Shown here: in pieces, positions 1 to 12,500 of the stretch | How positions within the stretch are numbered: position 1 is the stretch's first letter | How the letters are laid out: each line of letters starts with the position of its first letter | Source: Pycnopodia helianthoides | Lineage: Eukaryota; Echinodermata; Asteroidea; Forcipulatida; Asteriidae | Assembly (NCBI GenBank): GCA_032158295.1 | Contig: CM063251.1 | Location: 21,909,186-21,973,185, forward strand | Direction: 5' to 3' | DNA: 64,000 nucleotides | The notes under the pieces: generated by a model | Database searches by the model: none | What the model was told of the DNA's origin: nothing | Seen by the model: the letters and a program-made list of their open reading frames with translations, nothing else | Translations under genes and position numbers: made by a program

Positions 1-578
1 TAAATTTCCTGCTGCCAAAAACGCCAACCAAGTCCTTGCCTGGTTTCCCTGGCGAGATGACCACACAAAGTTTCGGTCCTGTCTCGCCGATATCGCCAAA
101 TAGCCTGCCTCTGTCTCCATCCGGTTTCCCTCCATTTCTCGCAAATGCCGTCAAGTCGCCGCTGTCCTCTCCAACCTGGAGCAGCTACTCACTCTGCAGC
201 AACCCCAAGGATGCACTCACTCTCTCCAATATAGACAAATACCTGAGTGGTGCCTTGCAACAGCAGCAGCATCATCAAATGATGATGCAACAACAGCAGC
301 AGCAAATGCAAATGCAGCATAACCTGCAGTCAAGCCCCGTCCCAAGCTTGTCCTCCCCAGAGATAAACCGTACAGGGGGTTACCGCAACTTCGGCGGGAG
401 TTTAAGCAGTCCTGGGTCATCAGATTCATCCAGTATCTGGGAGCATGTCTTTTCACCGATTGAAGGTCCGGGAAGTAACACTCGAAGCTCAAGTCCAACA
501 GACTCGGACACCAGTGGAATAAGTTCTACATCAGCAAGCTCCGGTGAACCTCTGGCTGAGGGACTTTCAGAAATGATG
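1..578 (+). CDS. CPEB1: CPEB exon (N-terminal regulatory region, 5' end outside window)
   Basis: The frame is open from base 3 to the donor GTAGGA at 579 and ends in phase 0, giving 192 codons. The first ATG in frame (57-59) is internal; nothing marks a start or a clear acceptor, so the exon probably continues leftward. The protein is rich in Ser, Pro and SP dipeptides. A Gln/Met/His tract lies at residues 86-107. [14 protein letters not shown] at 162-175 matches the vertebrate CPEB1 segment that carries proline-directed sites and a TSG phosphodegron for beta-TrCP. That role is known for the vertebrate protein and inferred here. Reading through the donor adds only VGLF and a stop. Confidence 0.85.
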
Positions 579-3500
579 GTAGGATTGTTTTAAATTTTGA
601 CTAAAACGATTTTCATAGACACCCAATTCATTGCAAATTGCAAATGCATCAAAATGTAATCATTTGTCTAACTTGTCCGGCAGGCACCCCCCACCAACCA
701 CCAAAAATGTCTGGCAGTGACCAATCATGATACCTGGGACTATGCCGAACATTTTCCATTGATCATATTTCATCAGGTTAACTTCCAGCTGATCTAGCCC
801 AATTGGGGGTCCTTTTCTCATGGCCCCCCTGACCACACCCACCAGAGTGTGCTCGGCAGACCCCCATTTCCTTACATGGGCATGTACATGGACCATTGCT
901 ATACATGAAAATTTGTTAACTTCCCAGCTAGGCTGACCCCCCTGGGCTCCTGCTCTATTGCTTCTCTCTTTTTGATTTCTTTCTACTTGACTGTTTCTGT
1001 TACATTAGTATAGTTGTAGTGTGTGTTGTGTTTTCATTTAGCCTTTTAAAGGCCCTGTACACTATTGGTAAGATCGAAAAACACAATGTTCACAGATTCA
1101 CACATAACTTACATGATTTAAGGTAAGTAATGTGAGAAAGGGTTCCTTAAAATATTTCTGCCTAAAATGCTATCGTTTCTGAGAAACGAGTAAAACAATA
1201 GTAATTATCGCGTGCGATAATTTGAAAAAACGGAAAACACATAAGATCTCTTTTCACTATTTTCTCGTGACCTCGATGACCAATTGAGCTCAAACTTTCA
1301 CAGGTTTGTTTGTTCATGCATGTTTAGTCACACAAAATGTGGACACTGATTTTACCAGTGTTACCAAAAGTGTACAATACCTTTAAAGTAAGACTCTGCT
1401 AGATTCAAAATGTGAAGCAATTGAAATGTGTTTGCATTTTATAATTAATTACATTGCTTGGAATTATTTTTCTGTTTTTCTTAAAATCTCATTACCAAAT
1501 GTCAAAATTGAGCTGAAAATGTATTCAGGACAGTTGTCTACGATACCAAGATATTAAAAACCTTTTGATATTTATGAGTGAATTATTAGGTATGCATGCA
1601 GGATGTTCTAGCTTAGTTAATGTGAAAGGTTGTGGGTTTGAATTCCACCTGAGGTGCCTGTCTATTTTTTTCTTTCTGTAGGACGTGGAATGCACCTGTA
1701 AAAATATATTAAAAATCATAGAGTTTTCCGTAAAAGCAGAGCCATACAGTATATGGCACATTTTAATTAGGCCTGTGGCTGATCCACTCTACGCACACGC
1801 TCAAGTATGGTAGCCTGCCAAAGAGGCATCAAGTCAAAGAGCAACAGGTCCCCTCTCATTTTTCTTTGATCTTGTGACATGTCTAACTTTATGCAGTTTA
1901 GGGTGACTGTGTACAAACAATTACATTTTTTGGAATTGCGTCAAAATACTTGCATTTTGACACGCAGTAGTAAGCGTCCTACAAGCCCCACACAAGCATT
2001 GGAAAGTTTTTACAAGTGTGTATGCAAAGCAGTCACTTTTGGGAGCCAATTAGTTTTTTTTTTTAAACCAGGGGTAAGTGACGGGAGGTATCGATACGGC
2101 GCGCTGCCCATGGTAGCAAGGCTGATTAGGAAACAAATTCATTTGCACATCTACATTTGTACCACGTTTCATGACTAGATGACTTAGCTTTGCAGATCCA
2201 ATCATCTTTATCCCTGGTTTACTTACAGTATGCTGTGGGATTATGATTGGTTCAAGGAAACCCCTCCCCCACATCCCCAGTGTTTTAGGGATTCATTACA
2301 AATTTGAAGGAAAAAGGTGTTTAAGGGCCTTGAAGTTTGACCTCAAATTTAGGGTAGTGTTTGGTTTTTGTTGATGTATGCTGATTTATAGGCAAAATTA
2401 TCAAGAAAGCTACAATAAATGCCACCTGTGAAAGTTTCAGTTGAATACAGTAACTTCTTGTTGAGAAAAGAGGAAAAACAGTAAAAGTATTTTTATCAAG
2501 AATGTCGAATCCATCCACAGTTAGCAAGCTGACAGCGGCTACCAACTACATTTCAGGCTGGAGCATTTACAAACAACCGCCGAAGTTTGAATCTCCAGAA
2601 ATCGTCTCTTCAAATCTTTCGACATACTTTTATTGAATTCTAATCAACGGATTTCCCAAACGATGTTATTTCGCAGGATGCTTACTTCCATTACCATCTT
2701 TATAACAAGTAGGCTTTCGGATCAAAATTAGACTGTTTTTTTGAGTGGTATGACCCTACTTTGAACAGGATTGTTCTAAAGAACAACGCCTTGACAAAGA
2801 CCCAGCTTTGGAAGTTGGTCATCAGTTGATGATGTATTTCCACATTTATTGGAATGAGTCCAAGAAGTTGGTATCAGTTTTGCCCAAGTTGACAATGCAA
2901 CATAATGGGCTAATTCTTGTTGCTATACTAATGCAATTTGTCCTGCAAGTTGGAACGAAAGTAGAAAATTGACACAGCTGATTGTTTGTTGTAAATTGTT
3001 GGTTAAACTTCATACAGATACACTCCTCTAGAAAAAAAAGGAAACACATAAAGAATCAACCGAAGAAAAAAACAAAAAAAAAACCAGCCCAAGTTCATCA
3101 GAATGGGCGGTGAGACTGGCTCTGGTAGGCCTAAGGTTTAAATGCTTATATGGTCTTAAGAAAAATTGCCTCAAAAATTATAGCATTTGTATTGGAAATA
3201 TTAATCAAGGTTTATAACAATGAGGTTTCAGTGATAAATACCAGGGTTTAGCAACAAGGGGGTGTAGTGGCCGAGGGAGCATTGACCTTTGAGTGTAGTG
3301 CAGTGGTGTAAATGGGGGGGGGGGGGTGTCATGGGGTGGAGCCCCCTTTTTCTCCCCTCTTGCCCCCCTCGCCCCCCCTCCAAAAAAAAGAGGAAAAAAG
3401 AGATAACAAAATACACAAATAAATGGTTCTATAAACATTGAATAGCCCCCGCAAAAAAAAGAAAAACTAGACATGATTGCATTTGTGCACAAATGCCGAG

Positions 3501-6500
3501 CTGTTTCGCAAAAACATTTTCAAATTACTCAAGTAAATATGAAAGTCTTTTCGTATTCAAAGCAGTTATGATGTAACAAGCCTGTTTAAAAAATAATCAT
3601 GTGATGACGTCATCATGTGATGACGTCATCATGACGTCATTTCAAAATTTACAAGAACTTGCCAATATCTAACAACCTACCAAGTTTCAACATGATCGCA
3701 CTAATACATCGGGAGATATACGACTTCGAAAAAGGCACCTTTAATGCCGCGTCACGTGACCCCCGATGACATCAATCTGAAATTTCACACATATGATGGC
3801 TGCCTGACGGTCAACATTTGTGTAAATTTGGAAGTGATTACACAAAACTTCCCCACACACATCTTCAAAAAGTCCATTTTGAACAGTTTTCAACCTGCCG
3901 CTAGAGGGCACTCGTGTGTATCATGACGTCATCGGTATTTTTTTTAACTGCCCACCCTTGCCAGACCCTAACATCGTTGAAAGCAACTTCATAACTTTTT
4001 CCACTTTTAAATTACAAGGCACTTCCGGTTTCGACCCGTTTCGACCGGAAGTTGAGGTCATGTGAGGTCACGCACACAAAATAAAATAAAGACTTAATTT
4101 ATTCCAACCCAATCACGCAAACAGAAACCTACGGTCTCTTGTGGCTGATTAGATATAGATTTTCAAATTAATTACATTTAAGATGACGTCACGTGACAGG
4201 TGATGACGTCATCATGACATCCTTGTTTTAGGATCATCATAGGACCAACACCTTTCATCCCTGAAAGTTTCATTACAATTGCTCTTAAGGAACTATGCAA
4301 AAAACGCTTTGTCTGAAACAGACAAATAAAAAAAATAATAAAAACTTTAACGAAAACAAGAGCTGTTTCGCTGCGCTGCGGCGTACGAAACAGCTAATTA
4401 TGTCTTTGACTCTGCCCCCATAATAAAAATGTCTGGAAGTGCCACTGATGTAGCAACCAGGGGTTATATACACATGTAATTTGTCTCAAGTGGCATTTTG
4501 AAGCATTAAATAAAGTGTAGAATAAGGGCATGCAGACTGAAATGTTGTTTTTCTGTCAACCAAAAAATACTCGTTTTTCATTTCAGCACAATTTGCAAAA
4601 TTAAAGGTTGATTGCTTCAACTGAGTAGTCTTTCTTGAAATAGTGGAGAATAAGTTCAAGACACCCCCCTAAAGAAATGCCCTTGCCACACCCCTGATAA
4701 TTCTCCATATTGATTTTCTCAATGTGTATGGGATCATTTTGTAATAAGTAGCCCAGTGCGATCCCAGTCATTAGCCAATTTAATTTAGCCTGGTGCAATA
4801 CAATTGCCACATTAGTCATTCCTCCTGATCATTGCAACACGTGTTTGACTCTCTGTCTGGAATTCATGTGATGTGCTAGCAGTATGCACTTTGTACATTA
4901 AACCGTTCAATACTGAAAATTATCTCTGCCTAGCTGTTAAACATTAACAACTTGTTGCAACAACTTGTTGCAAAAATTTGGAAAAATCTTTGGAACCAGT
5001 ACAAAAACTTTTTAAAAACGTTTTAAAGGATTGAAATGAATAGTGAGGGAAACCGTAAGCAAGTATGAGGAACAGGTTCTCATTGTGAATGTATTGAGAT
5101 AATAAACCCTCTCAGTACTGAATCAATGGTGACTGCATTGTTTGACCACTCAAGCGTGAAGCACACATTCTTGCACAACAGAAAGTTTTTCTTCAAAGGC
5201 AAATTTTACAAACTCTATTATCACCTTGAAGATATTGTTTTACAGCAAAGTAATCAGGAGACAATGTCTTACTTAGTGAATTCTCTTTCGTATAATTCAA
5301 AAATCATTAAGATTGTCCAACAAATGTCCAAGTTCTTGGTCTTTGTTTCGTCAGTGTGATCTGTAAACTCAAACATACTTTTTTTGTACACAACCAAATG
5401 GTGCTGCTCCATAGCTGTTTGTCATTTTGGATCTTTCCACTCCAATTTGAAGGAATTGCATAGTAAGAACCTTATTTTATTTTACCACCTCTGGAAAGAT
5501 CCAACCTTTCTCTTTCCAACCATTGTAAGCTTTGCTATGGAGGGTCATTATGGACAAATCTACAGCTTTATAACAAAATGGTCTCTGTGCTCAGGCTTGA
5601 GTGCTTTTTTTTGTAAGCTTGGTGGACTAAAGTCGCTAATGGTAAAGAAGAGGGGGTATGCAGTTGACTTGAGAGGGTGGTTGGAACCGTTTGCAAAATA
5701 AAAGTGGCAAAAAAAAAAAATAGTTCATGAAAAGTTGTTGTAATGCCTGGAAAATTCAAGGAGAGTCATGCTTCAGGGAATGATTCTTTTTTTATTGTTG
5801 GTGTCATACATATGAAGTTTAACTCCCACAAGAGAACTTATGATGTGTCATGGTGGAGCAGTCAAGCGCACTGGACTCGAACACTGGTGTCTCTGATCTG
5901 GGAGAGGTATATCTCTGGCATTGCAAAGAGCGCTTCCATGCAAGTTTGTTGTCTTTATTGAGCTCAGAAGTTCTTGCCTCCTGACGCTTACTCTCTACCT
6001 GTATAAGACAACTATACATATGTATGTCCCCTGATGGAGTACTGTTTTCACTTTTGGGCCGGAGCTTCTGTCTGTCATTTATATTTAATAGATGGAGTGC
6101 AGAAGTCTACCGTTAATCTTGTTGGTGAAGGGTTGGGATCAATGTTACAACCTCTTATCCACTGTAGGTCTGTAGCCAGCCTCTGTCTTTTCTACAGATA
6201 TTTTCATGGTAAATGTGCAACCAGTGTGTCCGACCTGGTTCCTCCTATCAGGATGTGATAAAGTGCTACATAAGGAACTGCGTATTATTAACATTTTAAC
6301 CTTCATTGTTCTTGATGCAAGTATTTCATGTACTCGATACATGATGTCATTAAAATGTTTAACATGCAACCCCCACTGTATTAATACGTACATTTGAAAT
6401 TTGTGCATGTATGTCGCAGCCGTTATTATAACACTACCTACAAATATTCTGCCTTTTGATTGGTTTAGGGCGCGTCACATGACATGTCTTAGTTTTACTA

Positions 6501-9500
6501 TCACATGGCAAACGATGTACTATCACATGGCATGCAGTATGTACCTAGACGTCTTTAACGTTACGTGTACGAGGATGATATGATAAATAGTGTGTAACCC
6601 TTTCGGAGCAAAGTAAAAGTTTTCGCCATTGCATTCGCGTCGTCGTCATTTTAAAAGATGACTGCGGAAAATCCTTGTTTTGCACTCCTTACGGAGGAAG
6701 AGTTGAATATTTGTAAGGGGTGTTATAAAACAAATATTGACTGCTTTTTACTTGTGCTACATGTATGGTTAAAACTACGACTCCCTCGATGATGCCTCGG
6801 GAAAATAGAACGCTCAGGGAATCACCTCGGGAGTTGTAGTTTTAACCATAGCACACGAAGCAGTCAATATTTGTATACTATTGTACCTTGCATGCAAGCA
6901 TAGAGGAAAACTTCCCATTGATGCTTGTTCCTCATTCACCATTAGCTTAACTACAAGACATCATTTTCAAAGAACTGCGCTTATTGAATAAAATACAATC
7001 TGGAACAGAGAAATAAAATATGTGCATAAAAAAAATAAAAAAAATCAATAGCATAAGCAGCTGTTTCAATTGATCTAAAAATACATATGATTTAGTTTTT
7101 TATCATAAAGTGTATTAAAGGTAGGGTTATAAAACTTTGGTAATGACCCCGGCAATAGTATTTGTAATTTCTATCCGAAAACCTCCTTAAAGATGGTAAT
7201 AGTAGTAAGCATCCTGCGAAATTGTTTCATTCGAAATCAATAAAAGTATGTGAAAAATTTGAATCTCCAAGGCGAGTTTTGGAGATTCAAATATCTGTGG
7301 TGTCCGTGTGTGAATGCGGTGGCCAGAGATGCAGTTGGTATCCACTGTCACCTCGCTCAATGCTGATGGATTTGAAAATACAGTGATATTAGAAACTGTA
7401 TAGACCGTGCAAGTCTCTCACGTACGGACATTTGTCCCACATACTTTGCTTTAATGTGGAGACCAGGTTCCAGACTTGCATAGTCTATTCCGCTGGAACT
7501 TTCACAGGTGACTTTTATTGTATTTTTCTTGATGATTTGCTGATAAATCAACATTAAGTTAACAAAAACAAATCTGTGACTTTACCTTCAAGAAAATTAT
7601 ACTGTGTATTGAGACCCAAAATAGAAAAAACTCACATTGGACGCTAATTTATTAAGTTTTTTTGCCTGATTTATACACAATTTAAGCTAGGTTATTTTGA
7701 ATATGAAGTCTTTTTCAGTCTAAAATATTATCTTTAAAATTGCAACACATAATCATTTTTTTATATTTTATCTATTGATTGTTTTAATATTAAGAATTAT
7801 ACAAATAACCCTTAAAACAAAAATGTCACTGGTAGGAATCAATTTCTTCCTTCAATAAAACAACGATGTACTTTTTAAAAATAAATGTAATCTTTAGTTT
7901 AGTTCAGCCCATGCAAAAATTTTCAGCAAACCAGAATAAAAATAAAAAAAAATTTCCATGTGGCATTTCCCGAAACAACATACATTTTACTACAACACAC
8001 AAAATGCATCAACATAGTAATTGAATGATTCATCAAGCACATTTTGTAAAAAAAAAACACAACCCTGATTGAATCCAGCTTGGATATAAAGCAAAAGGGG
8101 CTACAATTCATGTCTGCTTCTAATTTGTAAAAATTAACTATGGATTCCCTAAGTCGTGGAACTACCCCTCTGCATTTGTGTCATGATGGTGTTGGCTTTT
8201 CATAAAATATGCTCGCCGCACGCGGACATTACACGAATGTGACATTTTCAGGAATGCTTAAACCTAAGATGGCAGGTTGACATAAAAAAGTACTCAGGTA
8301 TTCTGAATGCCAATCCATACAACTGCCATCCCAGACGCATTAACAACATACTTGGGACGTCTGCACATATTAACACCCTGCCGGGGTATTCTATACAGCA
8401 CGTGGTTAGTACAGGCCCTGGCATGCATCCCATGTCTAAGTGCCAGAAAAGCCAAATGCAGGAGAGCACCCCTGCAGATTTCTGCACAGGATTGACCAGA
8501 CAACGGAAATTTCATACATGTATCGATAATGAACATCAGTTACATATCGATGCTGAAATCACTGAGACTCGGACTAAAACACAGACATCAAGATTAAATA
8601 GAACATATCGATTAATTATTGATATTTTGACAGTGTAATGCAATGCCCCTAGACTACATTATAGAGAGTAAGTGATCACATTGCACTCAATAGTCATGAT
8701 GTTATACCAAACCATGTTCAATGACATTATAATGTCTAATCACATCTGTAAATGTTATGTGTCAGTGCAAATATTTAATATCATATCACAGACCACAGTT
8801 AAAAATAGATCATATTGGCCTTACATGTACATGCAAAACGAATGAGATAATTTTACAAGGTTAGATATTTTTGCAATTATGTACAGTAGGGCCTACATGT
8901 AAGCAATGTTGGACATTTGTTCTGTGAGGATATAGAACATAATTGGGCAAATTGTTAAAATTGCAAAATAAATTAAAAATAATAATTCAACACAATGATG
9001 TTGATATTACTTATGCTCACTATATGTGTGATAATTACTGGATAAAAATAGACATTCACATCTGTGGAAATGCCAGCCCACTCACTTCCCATTGGAATAA
9101 AATTGATTACGTTGAGGGAAAACTGAATGCTTAAAATAGTGTTCAAATTTTACACAACCAACTGTTGTTAGTTATTGTGGGAATGAACTAAAATAAATTG
9201 AAAACAATGTGATAAATGAACAATAAATAGTTTGTACCTTATGAGTTGAAATGTATGTTCACGTAACTGTCATTTTAAATATTACTGTCATTTGACTGAA
9301 GATCCTAAGAATGTGGATATAAAAATAACTGGTTAACTCATTTAAGATTCTTAATTGACATTCCCCTGTCTCTTAAGCAAAACATACTGATATCATGCAG
9401 ATTTCCAGTCAGAGTATTAACACCAGTCCTAGAATTGATTTTTTGATAATTTTGATTTTTGTAATTGTAAAAAAATTGATTACACAGCCAACGCCACAAT

Positions 9501-12500
9501 TAGCACCAACGATGAAAAGTAAACAATAAGAAATGTTCACTTTTAGATGGGGGGGGGGGGAACCTCCAATTGGGAAAACCCATGCAATCAGGGACTGAAA
9601 ACCAAATTTAAGGCTCTGGTCTGAGGTTGGATTTGAACTGGGTCCACAGAGGTGAAAGGCAGGGAAACAAAACCAGTGAGCCAACCTGATCTCCATTTTA
9701 AATCATTTAAATGTACAGTTTCCTTTTTCTAAAATGTGTTTTGGTAGAATACTGAGGTGAACAGTTTTTGCAAAAGAATAACTCTTTTACCAGGGTTTAA
9801 GTGAACGTTATTGAAACTAACTTGATAGAGAGTAAGTTTAACTTAGTGTAAACTGTCAGTGTAATTTGAAAATAATACCACCCTCAGATAAAATGGACTT
9901 GCCATGCAGTCTCATTGGCCACATCGGCAACCGGAGTAATGTACTATGTACACATGTGAAAAAATAAATATGTACAGTATTCAGGTTGTACAAGTTGTTA
10001 CATGGGGCAGTAGCTAGGAGCCAGCATTATCGCAAGAGCAATTTAATTGCGTGAGAGCCAATACTGCGACTTGTCAACAAAGTCTAAGGTAATAATAGCA
10101 GTCAAAACACTTACAAAGTTACCTGGGTAGATTCTTGTTTGCCCTTTTGAGTACATAGTTTGTATGACCAATGACTATGACAAAACAGAGGTACTTCCAG
10201 TTACCATGCAGTTTGCTAAAGTGGCAATCAGATCATCTAATGAATGTATGCATTCAATCATCTTAGAAACAAGGAAGTTGTACTCGGACTTAACAACAAC
10301 AAATACACAGATGTTGTGAATTAATGCCACAGACGAAATCAACTGTTTTTATTTTGTGCTGGATACCGATTGTTTGGGCAAACTGGACACTGAACACAAA
10401 ACGGCAGATACACCAGACCCAAAGTGTAGGTTCACCAGTACACCAGACCCCCCGAAGTGGGTATACCAGACCCACTCCAAGGGGGTACACCAGACCCCAA
10501 AAAGCGGGTACACCTGACCCTTAAATTGGGAACACCAGACCCCCAAATCTCTGGATGTATGCCAGCTATAATAAACCAAAGATATTGTGTAGGCCTACAC
10601 CATGTTAACTTTACCTCCCTGTTTGTATAAAATTATACAATATTATATGTACTTGAAAACCTGTTATTAACATAGTCCAAGGATACAGTAGCGCTTCATA
10701 CATTTAGTCCGAATCATAGCCTCATAAAACTTGCGAGCCCTATGGCAACCGTACCAAATAAAAACAACAAAGTGAATCATTATGTAATTATGTGGTTGAT
10801 GGGAGTCTGAACCCTTATAAAATGCTGCCTGGGCACAGCGGGCCCACAAAGAGACAGCCAGAAAACCCACCATGGAAGAAAATATAACATGTAACAATAC
10901 ATACTAAATAGCCAATTGATTAATCATACTTTGTAACAAGAAGTTGATTGGTTGACGAGCCATGTTTGAAACAGTAAACATACGCAGATTTATTACAAAA
11001 CAACTGACTGCCCGGATGAGGTAAATGCACTCCATCAAAGGAGTAAAGACTTACCTCTGACCAGGTGAACTGAGGATGGTGTGTATATATGCAGAGAGTT
11101 TGCACTGCTCTGCATTGAGCTGCAGCCCAACGATTTATTGTTCTGCCCTTACATTCTATTACAAATTGGGAATGAGCGCCCAAGTAAAACACATGTGGCA
11201 GCACGTCTGACCAAACAGTGGTCAAGCCTGGATAGGCTCAACAACAATCACAAAGCCAAATGGCAATTTGCTGCCGCAATGCAAACTCGTTTGTACTAAT
11301 CAAGTGAATATCCGGAGGTCATTTAGTAGGTCACAGCAGTCACCAATCCTTGCCCTACCTTTGCCTTTCCAATAAACTTTGGCAGGAAGGCTGTAGGGAC
11401 GTTTTGCTCTCTGCACTAATGAATCCTCAATAATACAAACCTATTGGAAAGTGTACACGGTATCCATCCAAAGTGCTTTGATAACGAGTCAAAATTGCAA
11501 AGTTGGTGAACAGCTTTGCAGATGTTGATAGTAAAGCTATTTTGAGAAAGGATCCCATTCTAAGTAATATGATTTTGATAATTTCACAAAAAAACATTTG
11601 AATCTGAGAAATGATTCATGCAGGTTTCGTTTCTCAGATTTCTGAGGGCTGTTGTTCGTTAATGAATGCTGCGACCAGAGATGGGGTTGGTACCCGCTGT
11701 CACTTTGCTGAACATGAATGGATGCGGCGTTCTTGTGAAAATACCTTGACAGATGTTTGCTGTTTTTTCAACTAGTAGACACTGTATTCAGCTGAAACTT
11801 CCAGTGTGACTGTTATTGTATCTTTCTTATAAAACTTGTATAGTTTTGCTTATAAATCAGCATTACATTGACAAAAACCAATCTATGACCCACTTTTAAA
11901 CCATAAATTTGTTCAATTGATTGTCAGTTACATAAGGTGTAATAGAAGACAGATATGTGTGTACTTGGTTCTTCAATTATGATAGACTGAGGAAGTACTT
12001 GTAGAATATCATTCGACAGTGTTGAAAGGTACTCACATCAAGTTGGCATTAAAACCTAGCCAAAATATGACTTTGCACTTAAACATTAAAGAAACTGAGC
12101 AAACAAACGAAAGATGAGATGTAATGCCAAATTGCAAATTTTGCTATGGATAAATTAATGGAAGTTTGTGCAATTAGTAATGTCTGCGAGCTGAGATGAA
12201 AAACACAAATTTCCATTTATGTGTGCTCTAGAAAAAAACAAATTAAATCGACCCCCCCATGATTGACAACACTGATCGCCCCATCGTTAGTGAATAACAT
12301 GTTTATCAAGAATGTTAAGCTTTTATGTGTATGAAGTTGCTTGGGGGATACTTATTAGTCTAAATATAGTTGCAAGAAACTTCCCCTGTATAAAAGACTC
12401 TGGCATGTTTGGGACAACTGCAGTTGGGGCAGAGACACGTTGGCAAAGGTCTTACATGAGTTTTCTCTTGTGGTGTCCACTGTCTGTGAAAATGATGATG

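Noticed and set aside
579..593. Coding extension VGLF-stop of the first CPEB exon
   Set aside because: It could be an intron-retention product, but the phase-0 donor GTAGGA and perfect join to the next exon make 579 the intron start.
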